Positions 31,362 to 44,545 of a DNA stretch of 64,000 bases are shown piece after piece. The stretch comes from Posidonia oceanica. Lineage: Eukaryota > Streptophyta > Magnoliopsida > Alismatales > Posidoniaceae. Positions within the stretch are counted from its first letter, which is position 1. Each line of letters starts with the position of its first letter. A model generated the notes under the pieces. That model was given only the letters and a program-made list of their open reading frames with translations. It searched no databases and was not told where the DNA came from. The position numbers and the translations under genes are program-made. The DNA lies in the NCBI GenBank assembly GCA_037176725.1, contig JAZBRS010000035.1, forward strand, positions 49,796,001-49,860,000, given 5' to 3'.

Positions 31362-34300
31362 TGAATGCCTGATCCCGCAGATCCGAACCGAAGGGCAGTC
31401 CGAATGGGAGAGGTTTTCATGGATGGAGCGACGCGAAGAAGGGAAAGATAAAGAAAAAGGGAGTCGCCACCATGTCTATTAAGTCGGGAGACAAGGAAAA
31501 CCGGGAAAATGCATGAAAAACATGCAAAACCACACAAGAAGGTGCAATTCAATGCAAATGCTATGCAAAGAGGATATCTCGTGCCAAGGACGAGAGCAAA
31601 AGGGTCATTACGGGCCAGAGAAAGGGTAAGGACTCCTGTTACATGCGGGGAAGTGTTAGGCACCCCCGACACGCCCGTGAAGCGGTTTTCTAGGCTTACG
31701 CTCACTTTTGAGAGAAAATGCATGCTTTGAATGCCTAAGTGCCATGAATGCCTAATTAGATGCTCATAGGTGTGCTCTAAGTGTTGGAATGCGTGCAAGG
31801 AATTAAACATGCTATCTAAGTGCTCAGCAGCGTTGTCTGTGTTTCGAACCAGGTGAACCCCAGTTCGTGAGAACTCTAGGCAGTAAGCATCACTGCCCTA
31901 TATGCAAATGCAGGCGATAAAACAAAACAGCGGTAAAACCAGGCAATGCAAGCGACATGTAAGGGAAAACAGGAGCAAACACGCGAGACGGTGTGAGAAA
32001 CAGAAGTCAGCATGCAAAATGGTGCAAGAAACGAAGTCAGCGCGCAAAACGGTGCAAGAAACAAAGTCAACACGCAAAACGGTGCAAGAAACAAAGTGGG
32101 CACTCAAAACAGTGCAAGAAACAAAGTCGACAAGCAAAATAGTGCAAGAAACAAAGTCGACATGCAAAACGGTGCAAGAAACAAAGCAAGCATGCAAAAT
32201 GGTGCAAGAAACAAGGTCGGCACGCAAAACGGTGCAAGAAACAAAGTCGACATGCAAAACGGTGCAAGAAACAAAGTTAGCATGCAAAACGATGCAAGAA
32301 ACAAGCAAAACAAAACATCGGAAAAGCCACGCAATGCAGCGGTATGACAAGCAAAGGGGAGAGCAAATCTGGGCGAAAAACAAGCAATGCAATCGTAAAA
32401 GCAAAACATTGGAAAAGCCACGTAATGCAGGGGTATGACAAGCAAAGGGGAAGATTAGATGACATGACGGGCGTTAACCGGGCAATTAGGGCTGCCAGCC
32501 TGGATGCAAAGGAGAGATAAGCATTGTGAGTGTAAGAACAAACACCGGAAGAACCGCACAATGCAGGTGTGAAGACCTGCAATGGGGAAAGGAAGCAAGT
32601 GGAGGGATCACCACTATTCTGTGACTGTTTCCCACTAAACCGTCCCACGATGTGTCTCGCACGCTGTCCAAAGCTCGCTGTGCAATCGGATCGTGGAAAA
32701 GGGGGAAGAAGGCCGCGATCAGTAGTGAATCCGAGGGAAAACTTAACCCAAAGACACCAAGAAGACGTGAAAGGAGGAAGTGGAGTAGGTAGGCAAGAGG
32801 GGAGGCCCTAATCTACATGCGTGGAAAATGAGATGCAAAAACAATGCATGCAATGCAAATGATGTGCAAAAGAGTGCTGTGCAGGAGTTCAGAAGGACTT
32901 ATCTTGGAGATCTGAAGCCTGATCTGAGGAGAACTTGGTCAGCATTGAAGTGCGCTCCACCGGGGTTGTCTAGGTAACTTGGTTGTGAAGATCCGACGGT
33001 CCAATCAGAAGATAAGCAGGCTTCAGGGCAGAAGGCTCAAGAACAGGGGAGAAGAAGGGATCTAAGTGTAAAAGGGGTCCTAGGGGTGTGCAAAACAGGT
33101 CCTCCCACATACATGGGAGCTAGGAGTATTTGAGTGTGTGCAGAGATGCTAAATGCAATGGTGCATGGGTGCAATGCATGCAAAAATGCAAAAATGGACC
33201 TATGTGTGATGTTTTAGAAAAGTTAAGGACCTAAATGCAAAGTTTTTGAAAAGTTAAGGACATAAATGCAAAGTTTTTGAAAAGTTAGGGACCTATATGC
33301 AAAGTTTTTGAGAAGTTGAGGGTCTGGATGCATTTAAAACAAAATGCAGGGTCTGAAATGGAATTTAATAAGGTAAAGATGCATTTAAATGATTTTTATA
33401 AACAAGCAATGGACTAAAATGCAATTTGAAAACATGCAGGGGCTAAAATGCAATTTTATATGGTAAAATATGCTGTTAAATGAGTTTTGTAAACATGTAG
33501 AGGACTAATATGCAATTTTAAATCATGTAGGGGCTAAAATGCAATTTTATAAGGAAAAGATGCAATTAAATGATGCTGTGACTGCAAATGGAGGACTAGA
33601 GTGCAATTTCAAATCTTGCAGGGGCTAAAATGCAAGTAAATGATGCTGCGAATGCATGCAAAGGACCTAAGTGCAAAAATAAAATAATGCAGGATAAAAG
33701 TGCAATGCAATAAGGAAAAAAATGAAATTAAATGATTTAAACAACAGAACAGAGGACTGAATGGCAAATAAAATAAATAGGAGGACTAAAAAGCAATTTA
33801 ATATGGTAAACTGAGGCATTTAAATGACATTAACAACCACAGGACTTAAGTGCAAAAATAAAAAGCTACTGGATTGGAAAATAAAGAGCAGAAAACCTAT
33901 TTGAACTAGAGCAGGACCATTATGCAAATAAAATAAATAACAGGACTGGAAATAAAGAAAAACTAAAGAACTGTAACTACAGAGGACCAATAAGTAAATA
34001 AAAAAACTTACAGGGCTAGAAATAAAAGAAAACAGTAGAGTTTACACAGCAGCAGGACTATTATGCAAATAATGGAAACTATGTGTTTTTCATGCAATTT
34101 CATAATGTTTTATTTCTGATTCAAATAATTCTTAAACGATGGCAGGACCAGAAAGCAAATAAGCAAATCAGCAAGGCAGAAATGCATTTTATGGCAAAGT
34201 TTATAAGCTAAGCAAAAATAAACGCAAGCGAAAGAAAGAAAAATAAAAAAACCGGCAGACACTGTAGCACTAGTTGCATAGGTTGGTTGCCGGAGGAGGA

Positions 34301-37300
34301 AGCTCGCTTGGACGGTGCCGAGGTGCTGGGAATCTGCTCCGGAGTTGCACGGAGGCCAGAGGGTGGTCGGCGCGCCTTGACGTGGCCTGGAGCTGACCGG
34401 AGAAGGCGGTGGAGGTTTGCAGAGCTCCTGAAGCAAACCAGAGGAAGACGGCGTCGACGGTGGAAGCGAAGGGCTGGGCTGCACTGCTGGAAGCTCCGCG
34501 AAGCTCAGACGATCATCGGCAAGGGATTTCGGGGCTGGAGCGGCGATCCACGTGCAGAGGTCGCCGGAGAAGACGAGTCAGCGGCGGGTTGACTCCGGGC
34601 GATAGGGGCTAGAAACCTATTCTAAGGGGTGGAGAAGCAAGAGAAGAAAGAACCTAAGCTAATGGGACGAAGAGGCACCTGTTTTGACGTCCAGAGCGCT
34701 CCCCTGACGTCAGCTATTTTTGCAGAGACCGGCGATGGTGGTCTGGCAGCTGCGAGCGTCGCCAGCTGCTCGTGAGGGTTGGGATCTACTCCAGGTGCTG
34801 CTCCGGAGCTCGCTGGATGCTCGGACGCGAGTTCTGATGCTAGCAGAAGAAAATGCGGTTTTTGGGTGCATTGGTGATCGCCTGAGGTGGGGGTGGGTCT
34901 GTGTTGCTCCCTGGGCTGGATGGAAGCGTCCGGTGAGCTTCTGGATGTCTGGTGATGGTGTTTGGAGGCAAAGATTGGGTCGTGGGACGTTGGGTTGGAA
35001 GTTTGCTGATGTGTGGATTTTTGGTCAGAAAAAGGGATAGGTGTTTGTTGTGTTGGGTTCGGGCTGTGGTGAGTGTGAAGGCTGAGGCTTGGGTGGTCTG
35101 AGAAGGTAGTGTTTCAGTGGGTTGCTGGGTAGATTTTGGGATGGAATAGAGGTCAGTGCAGATGGGAATTTTGGAGTGGATGGAGTTGGGTTCTGTGGAG
35201 GATTTCAGGTAGTGTTCAGGGGATTCTGGATTGCTTCTGGGAGTGGAATGGGTGGAGGTGATTGCTGGGATTTTGGGTGAGGTTTGGGGGTGGATTTGGA
35301 GGGATTTTGCGGGAGCTGGAAGGTCTGGTTTGGTGGAAAGGAAGAGGAGGAAGAATTCTGATTTTTCTAGCAGAGGAGGAGGAAGGGTTGCTCTGGGATT
35401 CTCACGCTCGCTCAAGCTCTCTCTCTGGGTGACGAAAGGCAGTAGTGGAGTGCTGAAGGGCTGGTCTTAATCAGGAGCTGGAGCTAGGTGTATGCTGGGT
35501 GTGGTTGGGGTTGTCATTGGGAAAACTCTCCTCTCCTCTCTCAGGTCTGCCGGTGTGCATGTGAAGGCCATTGGAGCTTGGTCTTGGTCTAGGTCGGCTG
35601 GCACAAAGGAGGGTCTGATGGAGGAAGGGATGGTTGTGAGGTGTGGGAAGCCAAGGCTGACAGAGGGTGTCAGGTGAGTTTGAAAATCGGTGGCCATGGC
35701 AGCTGGCTGTTGGGGAGAAAAGGAGGAGAAAGGAGGGAGAAGGAAAAATGAAATGAAAAAAAGAAGGAAAGAAGGAGAGAAGGAAGAGGTGTGGGTCGGC
35801 TGTAAGGAAAAAAGGGAAAAAAAAGGGAGTGGGCCGGGCTGATGAATAGGAGGAAAAGAAATAAGAAGAAGGAAAAAAGAAGGGATGTGGGGAAGAAGAA
35901 AAGAAAAGGGAGAAAAAGAAGGAGAAAGATTTAAAATAGAAAAAGGATTTGGAAATATTATAGATTAGTTATTTTTAGGTTGAGATTTTTAAATAGGTTT
36001 TAAATGATTGTTTTTTAATTAATTAATTAGGGTTAGGAGGGGTTTTAGTTTTGTTTTAGGTTTTCTTATTTTTTCTTAAGTTTTTCTTTAGATTGTTTTT
36101 TTAATTTTGTTTTAAATGTTTGTTAAGTTTTTTAATTGTTTTTAAGTTAAGTTTTTTTTCTTGTTATGTTTTTTCTCTTTTTTTCTTTTTAATTAAGTCT
36201 TTTAAATTGCTTTAAGTTTTTTGATTGTTTCTTTTAGATTTGTTACTTGTTTTTTAATTACTTATCTTAGGGTTTTTTAATTACTTATCTTAGGGTTTTT
36301 TAATTGTTTCTTCTTTTTTAGGATTTGTTTTTGATTTGTTGTTATTTTTGATAGGGTTCTTGCTTTTGCTTGTTTTGATTATATTTTTGTTTTGTTTGTT
36401 TTTTAATAGCATTTTCCTCTTGCTTTTTATATTTTTTAGATTGCTTTCTTAGTTAGTTTTCTTTTAGTTGGTTTTAGTTGGGCCATTCTTTTAATTGTTT
36501 ACCCAAGCTTTTAATTATTTCTTTTTAAAGTTTTGGTTTGTTTCTCTTTTGTTTTCCTTTTCTAATTAGAGTTTTAGAGGTTTTTTAAAGGTTTAGTGGA
36601 AGAAAGGAAAAGAAAAAAGGAGAGAAAGGAGAGAAGAAAGAAATGGAGAAAGAAAGAAGAAAGAGAGGAGAGGAAGGAAAATAAATATTAGAAAATCAAG
36701 AGATAAGATAAAAATAAAATTAAAATACAAATAAAATACAGGAAAGAGAGATGCACAAGGGGGCCCACTGCCAAGCAAGAAAAGGAGAGAGAAGGGGATG
36801 AAAAGAATGAGAATAAGAGGGAGAGTAGAGAGGTGAGAGAAAAGAATAATTTAAGAGAGAGAAAAGGATAATTTGGAGGGATGAAGGGGTTAGAGGCTTA
36901 GAAATGAAGTGGAATTTGGTGAGTGTGTGGCATGGGATTTCTAGTGTTTAACCTAGGGTTTGAAGTTGGATTTTGGAAGGTTTTGGAAGGGTTTTGGGGT
37001 GTAAAAAAAGGGTGGTTCTACCTAGGTTTTCTAGGGTTTTTGGGAGTGGTATTGATTTGAAATTCTAAGGGTTTTTTGGAGGATTTTCAAGGTCGGAAAG
37101 GATGGATTTTCCTATAGTTTTTGGGTGGTTTTTAGTTTTAGGAAATGCGTGTAGTTCTAAGTTTGGTTTTGGGGTTTGTTTTGGAGTTTTTGTTTGAAAA
37201 GAAGAGTGTGATTTTGGGTTTGGGTTAGGTTTCAAGGTTCTAAAGTTTTTAATTTTCTTGATTTTTGGGTGAGGGTTTTCAAAGTCATGTTTTGAAGCCA

Positions 37301-37348
37301 CCAGAGAGAGAGATCCACTAATCAGCCTGTCAAAATGGGGTGTCAACA
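31362..37348 (-). mobile_element. 3' LTR of element 3
   Basis: Sense start TGTTGACACCCCATTTTGAC at 37348, with a PPT immediately outside (37349-37368), so it is a 3' LTR. It runs about 5987 bp to 31362, where sense GGCATTCA is followed by TAGGCTGGCGACTTTG, a PBS-like remnant. The part 31362-33640 is almost the same as 51390-53670 at a constant offset of 20028-20030 bp, i.e. nearly without indels. A 3' LTR with PBS text behind it means that a further element once followed in tandem. Confidence 0.8.
31990..32310 (-). repeat. 30-bp tandem array in LTR of element 3
   Basis: About eleven units of AAACGGTGCAAGAAACAAAG plus TCGACACGC-like variable part on the + strand; copy of the array at 52010-52335 with the same unit order. 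Confidence 0.87.
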
Positions 37349-37425
37349 GATGCCCCTCCCTGAGCGAGGTCAAGCGAAGCGAGGCCGCTGCTCAGGGTTG
37401 ACAAGACACTCCATCTGACCGACGG
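37349..37425 (-). promoter_or_regulatory. PPT and boundary stem of element 3
   Basis: Sense reading CTCGCTCAGGGAGGGGCATC directly before the LTR start, identical to element 1. The inner stem CCCTGAGC/GCTCAGGG is kept. The outer stem with the LTR start has two mismatches (GATGGAGTGTC against GACACCCCATTT). Confidence 0.83.
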
Positions 37426-37610
37426 GAGCCAGATGGTGCTATTGGTGTGAGTTACTAATTCAGAGGATGCACCAAAAATCATGACTCGTCGCCAGAATGA
37501 GAATGCAAATGCAGATGCGAATGCAGATGCAGTGCAATGCATGCCAATGCAGATGCTAATACAAATGTGAGTGCAGATGCGAATGCTGATGCAGTACCGA
37601 TGCAATGAAT

Positions 37611-37630
37611 GATGAGTTGACGGACTCATC
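37611..37630 (-). repeat. GATGAGT/ACTCATC hairpin
   Basis: Seven-bp arms with a 6-nt loop. The same hairpin occurs at 60570-60589 and 63311-63330, followed each time by a GGATAG...TTATCAGCCC-type sequence. Confidence 0.8.
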
Positions 37631-37659
37631 GCCGGATAGTTAGGGTTATCAGCCCAAAT

Positions 37660-40410
37660 AAAAGGACACCGGACAGGGTGACGGGTGTCAACCAGGGGAA
37701 ACCGGGAATGACAAGCGCAAGTCAAATCGGTAAGGGACCAGAAATGATAGGTGCAAGCCCTATCAAGACCAGGAAGAGGTCAGGAATAATAAAAGCAAGC
37801 CTTACCAAGACTAGACTGCCAGGAATGATAGTGCAAGCCCTAACAAGACCTGGAAGAGGTCAGGAATGATAAGTGCAAGCCTTATCAAGACCGTACCACC
37901 AGGAATGATAGGTGCAAGCCCTAACAAGACCCGGAAGAGGTCAGGAATGATAAGTGCAATCCTTATCAAGAACGGACCACCAGGAAGGATAGGTGCAAGT
38001 CATAACAAGACCTAGAAGACGTCAGGAATAATAAGTACAAGCCTTATCAAGACCGGACCGCCAAGAATGATAGGTACAAGCCCTAACAAGACCCGGAAGA
38101 GGTCAAGAATGATAAGTACAAACCTTACCAAGACCGGACTGCCAAGAATGACAGCTGCAAGCCCTAACAAGACCTGGAAGAGGTCAAGAACGATAAGTGC
38201 AAGCCTTATCAAGATCGGACCGCCAGGAATGATAGGTGCAAGTCATAACAAGAACCGGAAGAGGATAGGAATGATAAGTACAAGCCTTATCAAGACCAGA
38301 CCGCCAGGAATGATAGGTGCAAGCCCTAACAAGACCAGGAAGAGGTCAGGAACGATAAGTACAAGCCTTATCAAGACCGGACCGCCAGGAATGATAGGTG
38401 CAAGCCCTAACAAGACAAGGAAGAGGTCAGGAATGATAAGTACAAGCCTTATCAAGACTGGACCGTTAGAAATGATAGGTGCAAGCCCTAACAAAACTCG
38501 GAAGAGGTCAGGAATGATAAGTGCAAGCCTTATCAAGACTGGACCGCTAGGAATGATAGGTGCAAGCCCTAACAAGACCCGGAAGAGGTCAGGAATGATA
38601 AGTGCAATCCTTATCAAGACCGGACCACTAGGAATGATAGGTGCAAGTCATAACAAGACCTGGAAGACGTCAGGAATAATAAGTACAAGCCTTATCAAGA
38701 CTGGACCGCCAGGAATGATAGGTGCAAGCCCTAACAAGACCCGGAAGAGGTCAGAAATGATAAGTGCAAGCCTTATCATGACTGGACCACCAGGAATGAT
38801 AGCTGCAAGCCCTAACAAGACCCGGAAGAGGTCAGGAATGATAAGTGCAAGCCTTATCAAGACCGGACCACCAAGAATGATAGGTGCAAGCCATAATAAG
38901 ACCGGGAAGAGGTTAGGAATGATGAGTGCAAGCCTTATCAAGACCGGACCGCCAGAAATGATAGGTGCAAGCCCTAACAAGACCTGGAAGAGGTCAAGAA
39001 TGATAAGTACAAGCCTTATCAAGACCAGACCGCCAGGAATGACAGGTGCAAGCCCTAACAAGACCCGAAAGATGTCAGGAATGATAAGTACAAGCCTTAT
39101 CAAGACCGGACCGGCAGGAATGATAGGTGCAAGCCCTAACAAGACCTGGAAGAGGTCAGGAATGATAAGTACAAGCCTTATCAAGACTGGACCGCCAGAA
39201 ATGATAGGTGCAAGCCCTAACAAAACTCTGAAGAGGTCAGGAATGATAAGTGCAAGCCTTATCAAGACTGGACCGCCAGGAATGATAGGTGCAAGCCCTA
39301 ACAAGACCCGGAAGAGGTCAGAAATGATAAGTGCAAGCCTTATCATGACTGGACCACCAGGAATGATAGCTGCAAGCCCTAACAAGACCCGGAAGAGGTC
39401 AGGAATGATAAGTGCAAGCCTTATCAAGACTGGACCGCCAGGAATGATAGGTGCAAGCCCTAACAAGACCCAGAAGAGGTCAGGAATGATAAGTGCAAGC
39501 CTTATCAAGACCGGACCGCTAGGAATGATAGGTGCAAGCCCTAACAAGACCTAGAAGAGGTTAGGAATGATAAGTGCAAGCCTTATCAAGACCGGACCGT
39601 CAGGAATGATAGTGCAAGCCCTAACAAGAGCCGGAAGAGGTCAGGAATGATAAGTGCAAGCCTTATCAAGACCGGACCACCAGGAATGATAGGTGCAAGC
39701 CCTAACAAGACCCGGAAGAGGTTAGGAATGATAAGTACAAGCCTTATCAAGATCAAACCGCTAGGAATGATAGGTGCAAGCCCTAACAAGACCCAGAAGA
39801 TGCAGGAATAATAAGTACAAGCCTTATCAAGACCGGACCGCCAAGAATGATAGGTGAAAACCCTAACAAGACCTGGAAGAGGTCAGGAATGATAAGTACA
39901 AGCCTTATCAAGACTGGACCGCCAGGAATGATAGGTGCAAGCCCTAACAAAACTCGAAAGAGGTCAAGAATGATAAGTGCAAGCCTTATCAAGACCGGAC
40001 CACTTGGAATGATAGGTGCAAACCCTAACAAGACCCGGAAGAGGTCAGGAATGATAAGTGCAAGCCTTATCATGATCGGACCGCCAGGAATGATAGGTGC
40101 AAGCCCTAACATGACCCGGAAGAGGTCAAGAATGATAAGTATAAGCCTTATCAAGACCTGACCGCCAGGAATGATAGGTGCAAGCCCTAACAAGACCCCG
40201 AAGAGGTCAAGAATGATAAGTACAAGCCTTATCAAGACCGGACCTCCAGGAATGATAGGTGCAAGCCCTAACAAGACCCGGAAGAGGTCAAGAATGATAA
40301 GTAGAAGCCTTATTAAGGCCGAACCACCAGGAATGATAGGTGCAAGCCATAATAAGACCTGGAAGAGGTCCAGAATGATAAGTACAAGCCTTATCAAGAC
40401 CGGACCGGAA
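37660..40410 (-). repeat. 81-bp tandem array of element 3 (about 33 units)
   Basis: On the + strand each unit has GATAAGTGCAAGCCTTATC, AAGACCGGACCGCCAGGAAT, GATAGGTGCAAGCCCTAAC and AAGACCCGGAAGAGGTCAGG. The first half forms a GATAAG/CTTATC hairpin; the second would be GATAGG/CCTATC but nearly all units carry CCTAAC, losing the outer pairs. GACC/GGTC can pair across AAGA. As 81 is divisible by 3, long frames stay open on both strands (495 codons on +, 27-residue periods); I do not consider them genes. The array sits between PPT and the former ORF region. Confidence 0.92.
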
Positions 40411-40590
40411 GAAACGGATGCAACGGGAGATGTGATACCACGGGGCAGCAAAAAAGATGCCCCTGGTATCAGGGATGATACCTGGGGACAACCGAAGCGC
40501 CCTTGGCATCGAAAAGCGAGGCATGCAGGCAAAACTGACGTGTTTGCCAAACGAGTAGTTCGGGGTACCAGCCTGGTATGCGGGGAGGTT
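40411..40590 (-). repeat. Hairpin block homologous to 1260-1460 of element 1
   Basis: Sense reading: GGCTGGTACCCCGAACTACTC, GATGCCAAGGGCGC, then CCCCAGGTATCA - TCCC - TGATACCAGGGG and GCATC. The order matches element 1 (GGCTGGTACCCCAAACTACTC, GATGCCATGG, CCCCTGGTGTC - ATCCC - GACACCAGGGG, GCATC). The stem bases differ but pair. Confidence 0.8.
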
Positions 40591-41545
40591 GAATGTAAGG
40601 GCTCACCGTGCAATGTGCAATGCCGGTGGGGAATGCACTGGGTAGATGCAAAGGAAAATGCAAGGGCCCATCGTGGTGGGTGTGCAATGGTCTCATAGTG
40701 GGCATGCTTCGTGGCGTCACGAGGTGACAAACGAGGGACATGCCGATCATCACGGACCTCCCAACGCGGTGGGGGCCAAAACTTTTTTGAAAAAGCGCAG
40801 AGCCTCTAAGCGAGGTAGGCAAAAGTGCTTGTCCTTGGCTCCGATTTTCGAAAACAGGGAGAAGGGAAGAAGATAACAATATATTACTGCATGCATGTTT
40901 TTGGTGGCTTTGGACACAAAAGCAGCTGACTGAGAGGGTGCTTCTGCACTTTCCGACTCAAGGGGTCTCGATCCTCGAGTAACGCCATGCCAAGTTGTGG
41001 TCAGTGGCTCTCTTTCTCACTCTTGGTTCGAGATGAGGTCTTAGCTTTGCAGAGTATAGCCTTTGGCTGCATGTTGGTAGCAGAAGCGTTGGATGTAGCT
41101 TCACAGCCTCCGTCTCAAATCCTTGGGGACCTGCTATCGCTTTTGACACTCACAGATGATATTTCGTTTCCCCTCATGAGTGACCGAATCTGCATCTAGC
41201 CTACCAGGGGAGTAGAGATGTCTGTAGAGGGGATTGGAGTGTGCTGCTGTGCTCAGAGGGTGGGGCTAGTTCCTCCTGATAAGGTATCCTGTGCAGTTGC
41301 CAGTGTGGCGCTTGATGTTGATAACTGAAGCGGCTTCGATACTCGTCCGAGTCACTCCTCTCTTGAGCGCCTTCTTTCTTCATGTTTCTTATATGCTCAG
41401 CATGCATATCATGTTATCATATTCTTTTGCATACATGATCTCTATTCTTTTGGATATGCATGTCTTCGCCCTCTTGGGGTAGCAGTCTTGGATGAGGCGT
41501 TAAGAGTTCGACTGATCGGCGTACACCTTCAGCCTCTGCAATGTG
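40591..41545. other. Element 3 internal sequence left of solo LTR, no gene seen
   Basis: Mixed sequence with a short run of CAATG motifs and no ORF I can assign. It ends with the target duplication ATGTG (41541-41545). It should join to 47517 once the solo LTR is removed. Confidence 0.5.
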
Positions 41546-43999
41546 TGTTGACACCCCATTTCGACAAGGCTGAATCGGCAAATCTCTCTGGCGGCTAGGA
41601 AAAACCCAAAATCGCATATTTCTCTTCATCCTTCTTCCCAAATCAAAACTCCAGCTCAAACCTCAAAGCCAAACCTAGAACCACACCCATTTTCTAACCC
41701 CAAAACCTTACCCTGAAACCATCCCAAAACCATCCCAAAACCTTACCCTGAAACCATCCAAAACCCAAGCCAAAACCAAACCCTAACCCTCCTTTCTACC
41801 CTTCAAAACCAGCCAACTTGACCTAAGCCTTTACCCCTCTTCCCGAGCTCAAAACTTGACCAAAATCCATAGGAAAATCCACCAACACCCACTCAACAAA
41901 CCTACTCTAGAACCTAGAAATTTCTAAACCTAACCCATTCCAAAAAACCCTAGAAAACCTAGGTGAATTTCCCCTTTTTCTACACCTTGAAACCCCTCCA
42001 AAACCTTCTTAGAATCAAACCAAAACTTTAGAAACAAGACTTCAAACCTTAGACTACCCACTCACCAATTTTCATCCCATTCCAAGACCTCTAAGACCTC
42101 CATTCACCCAAATTATCCTTTTCTCTCTCCAGGATTATCATTTTCTCTCTCCTCTCTCTCTCCTGATTATCATCTCCCTTTTCATCCCCTTCTTGCCCTT
42201 TCCCTGGCCTGGCTGTGGGCCCCCTTTGTGCTTCTATCGCTTCTCTATCTTATTCCTATTTTTATTTTATTTTTAGCATTTTCTCTGAATTTTAAATCAT
42301 TTCCCTCCAACTCATCTCTTTCCCTTTTATTTCTCCCTTTTTCCATTCTCTTCCTCCTTCTCTCTTCCTTTTCTTTCTTTTGCAAAAAACCATAAAAACC
42401 CCTAAAAATCTGTAAAATTCCAAAACATAAAAGAGGCAAACCAGAACTCTAAGAAAAACAATTAAAAAAATTAAGCAAGCAATTAAAAACTTAAACTTAA
42501 CTAAACTAAGCTAAAAAGAAAATCAAGCATGCAAACTAAAAAATGCGAAACAAACCAAAATAAAATACTGAAAAATCTAGGAAAAAACTAAAACAAAATC
42601 AAGACCCACCAAAAATGAAAACCCTACCAAAAGAATTAAAAAACAAACCCTAAAAAAGAAGTGAAACAATTAAGAACACTAAGATAAGTAATTAATGAAA
42701 GAAAAAGCTTAACTTAACAAACCTAAGAAAAACAATTGGAGAACTCAATCAAAAAGAATGAAGAACACATCAAAAAGACTTGAAGACTCTTAATCAAACA
42801 AGAGAAACCTAATTAAAAAACGTCAAGAAAAATCAACAAATAAAAATTAAAAAAAAACCTTATCCAAAAGACTTAAGAAAGAAAAACCCTAAGAAGACTA
42901 AGACTTAAAAACCCAAAACCAACCCTGACTAATACGAAAATAAATCCTAAAAAAATCCTAATCAATATTCTAAGTGTCCAACAAGGGAAACACAATTTTT
43001 AAAACAATTTAAAAAGACTTAACAAACACTTAATCAAGCAAAAACTAATTAAAAACAAAACCAAAACCCTAAAACCCTAATCAAGCCCAAAGCACACTAA
43101 TTAACCTAAAAACAGTCACTAAAAATCTAATTAAAATCCTAACTCACAACACAACATTTCTAGTATTTTTACTTATTTTTAATTTATTTTTTCTTCTTCT
43201 AATTTTATTTCCTTTCTCTTCCTTTCTTCTTCTTCCTTACTTTCCTTCCCACTTCTCATTCCTCTCTTCCTCCCCTTCATTTTCTTTTCTTTCTCTTTTT
43301 TACTGTGCTCAAGGCCCAGCCCACAGCCAGCCAACTTCTTCTTCTTCCCTCCTTCTCTTCTTCTTCTTCTATTCCTCTCCTCCTCTCACAGCCAAAAAAC
43401 GACAGTAGCCTCCCTCATTGGTTTTCTTTTTTTTCAAACCTACCTGACACCACCTTGACCTCCCACCATCACCCACGATCCACGACCACCATCACCACCC
43501 TACCCTGTGGCCTGAAACCAAGGACAGCAACCCATCCCTTCTCTTTTTGACTGTTGGAAACCAGCAAAGTTTGAAGGATCAAAACTTGGGATTTTGGAAT
43601 GAGAAAGAAGTTCGGCCAACACACCTGCAAAGACCAGGTCACCAGCTCTCGCATCCTTCTTCCAGAACCCAGAAAGACCCCCAATCCTTGCCGGAATTCT
43701 TCCCCGAAGTGGACAGCACCCAAACAAGCTCAGAGCGACCTTCTTCTTTGCAAACCCACCACCACGAGCATCCAAAAATTCCCAAACTCCACCATCGTAC
43801 TCACCAAGTTCCCACCTTCACAACCCATCCAATATCTCACTCTGAAACCTCCCACAGCCACCGCACTCCACTACAAACACTTGGGTCCTCTTTTTTGCCA
43901 AAATCTTCAAACACCCATATCTTCCTCCACACTCAGTGAAATCCACTTCTGTTTCCTCCCACGCACTCCCCGAACAACCACCTAGCCGCCCGTACCTTC

Positions 44000-44545
44000 G
44001 CCTCGCCTTGGAGTGCCGCACATCGCCGTATCCACCTCGGCCTTCACAGTAGAGCTCCGGTCGAACCAAATCTTGCTCCAGGCCGTAGAACACCCCCCTG
44101 AGACCTCCGTCACCCTCCTCGGACCTCTGGCAACGTCCCCCAAGCTCCCCAACGCAGCAGCCGCCGCCCTCCGCCGTCCCCACTCCTCTCCGGCCGGCCG
44201 AAAGCCACCAAGGTGGGTGGGCTTTTCCGGCGTGCGTAAGGGTCGAAGAAAGCCTCCCCCAGATTCCCCTCGTCGCCCTCTTGCTCCTCGGCTTTTCCCC
44301 GAGGCGTTTCGTCGCCTGTGCCGCCCGCAAGCTCTCGCCGGAGTTCCCTTCTTCTCCGGCACCGGTCGCCGGCGCTCCGGACGTAGCAGCTTCTCCACAC
44401 GCGCCCGCCGCCGCCGACGCTCCGCCGCACCCCTCCTCGCCTCCATCGCACCCGCCGGTTCCTCCCAGACCCCCGCCGCCTCGCGTCGCCCCTCCTCCAC
44501 CGGCCTAGAGGAATCGCCGGCGAGCTTCGGCCTCCGCCACTGTAA
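44000..44545 (+). other. GC-rich leader block in solo LTR ending at GTAAGT
   Basis: Counterpart of 6060-6665, with the same switch from GCC-rich to T-rich sequence at CCACT then GTAAGTCCTCC. Substitutions are spread over all codon positions, so I do not claim a protein. Confidence 0.4.

Noticed and set aside
38067..39554. 495-codon open frame with 27-residue repeats, and a long opposite-strand frame
   Set aside because: The 81-bp period keeps all frames stop-free on both strands once one unit is stop-free. The array lies in the 3' non-coding tract, and changes do not favour codon-neutral positions. I treat it as repeat DNA.
37660..40410. CRISPR-like array
   Set aside because: Units are complete tandem repeats without unique spacers, in plant nuclear DNA and part of a retrotransposon.
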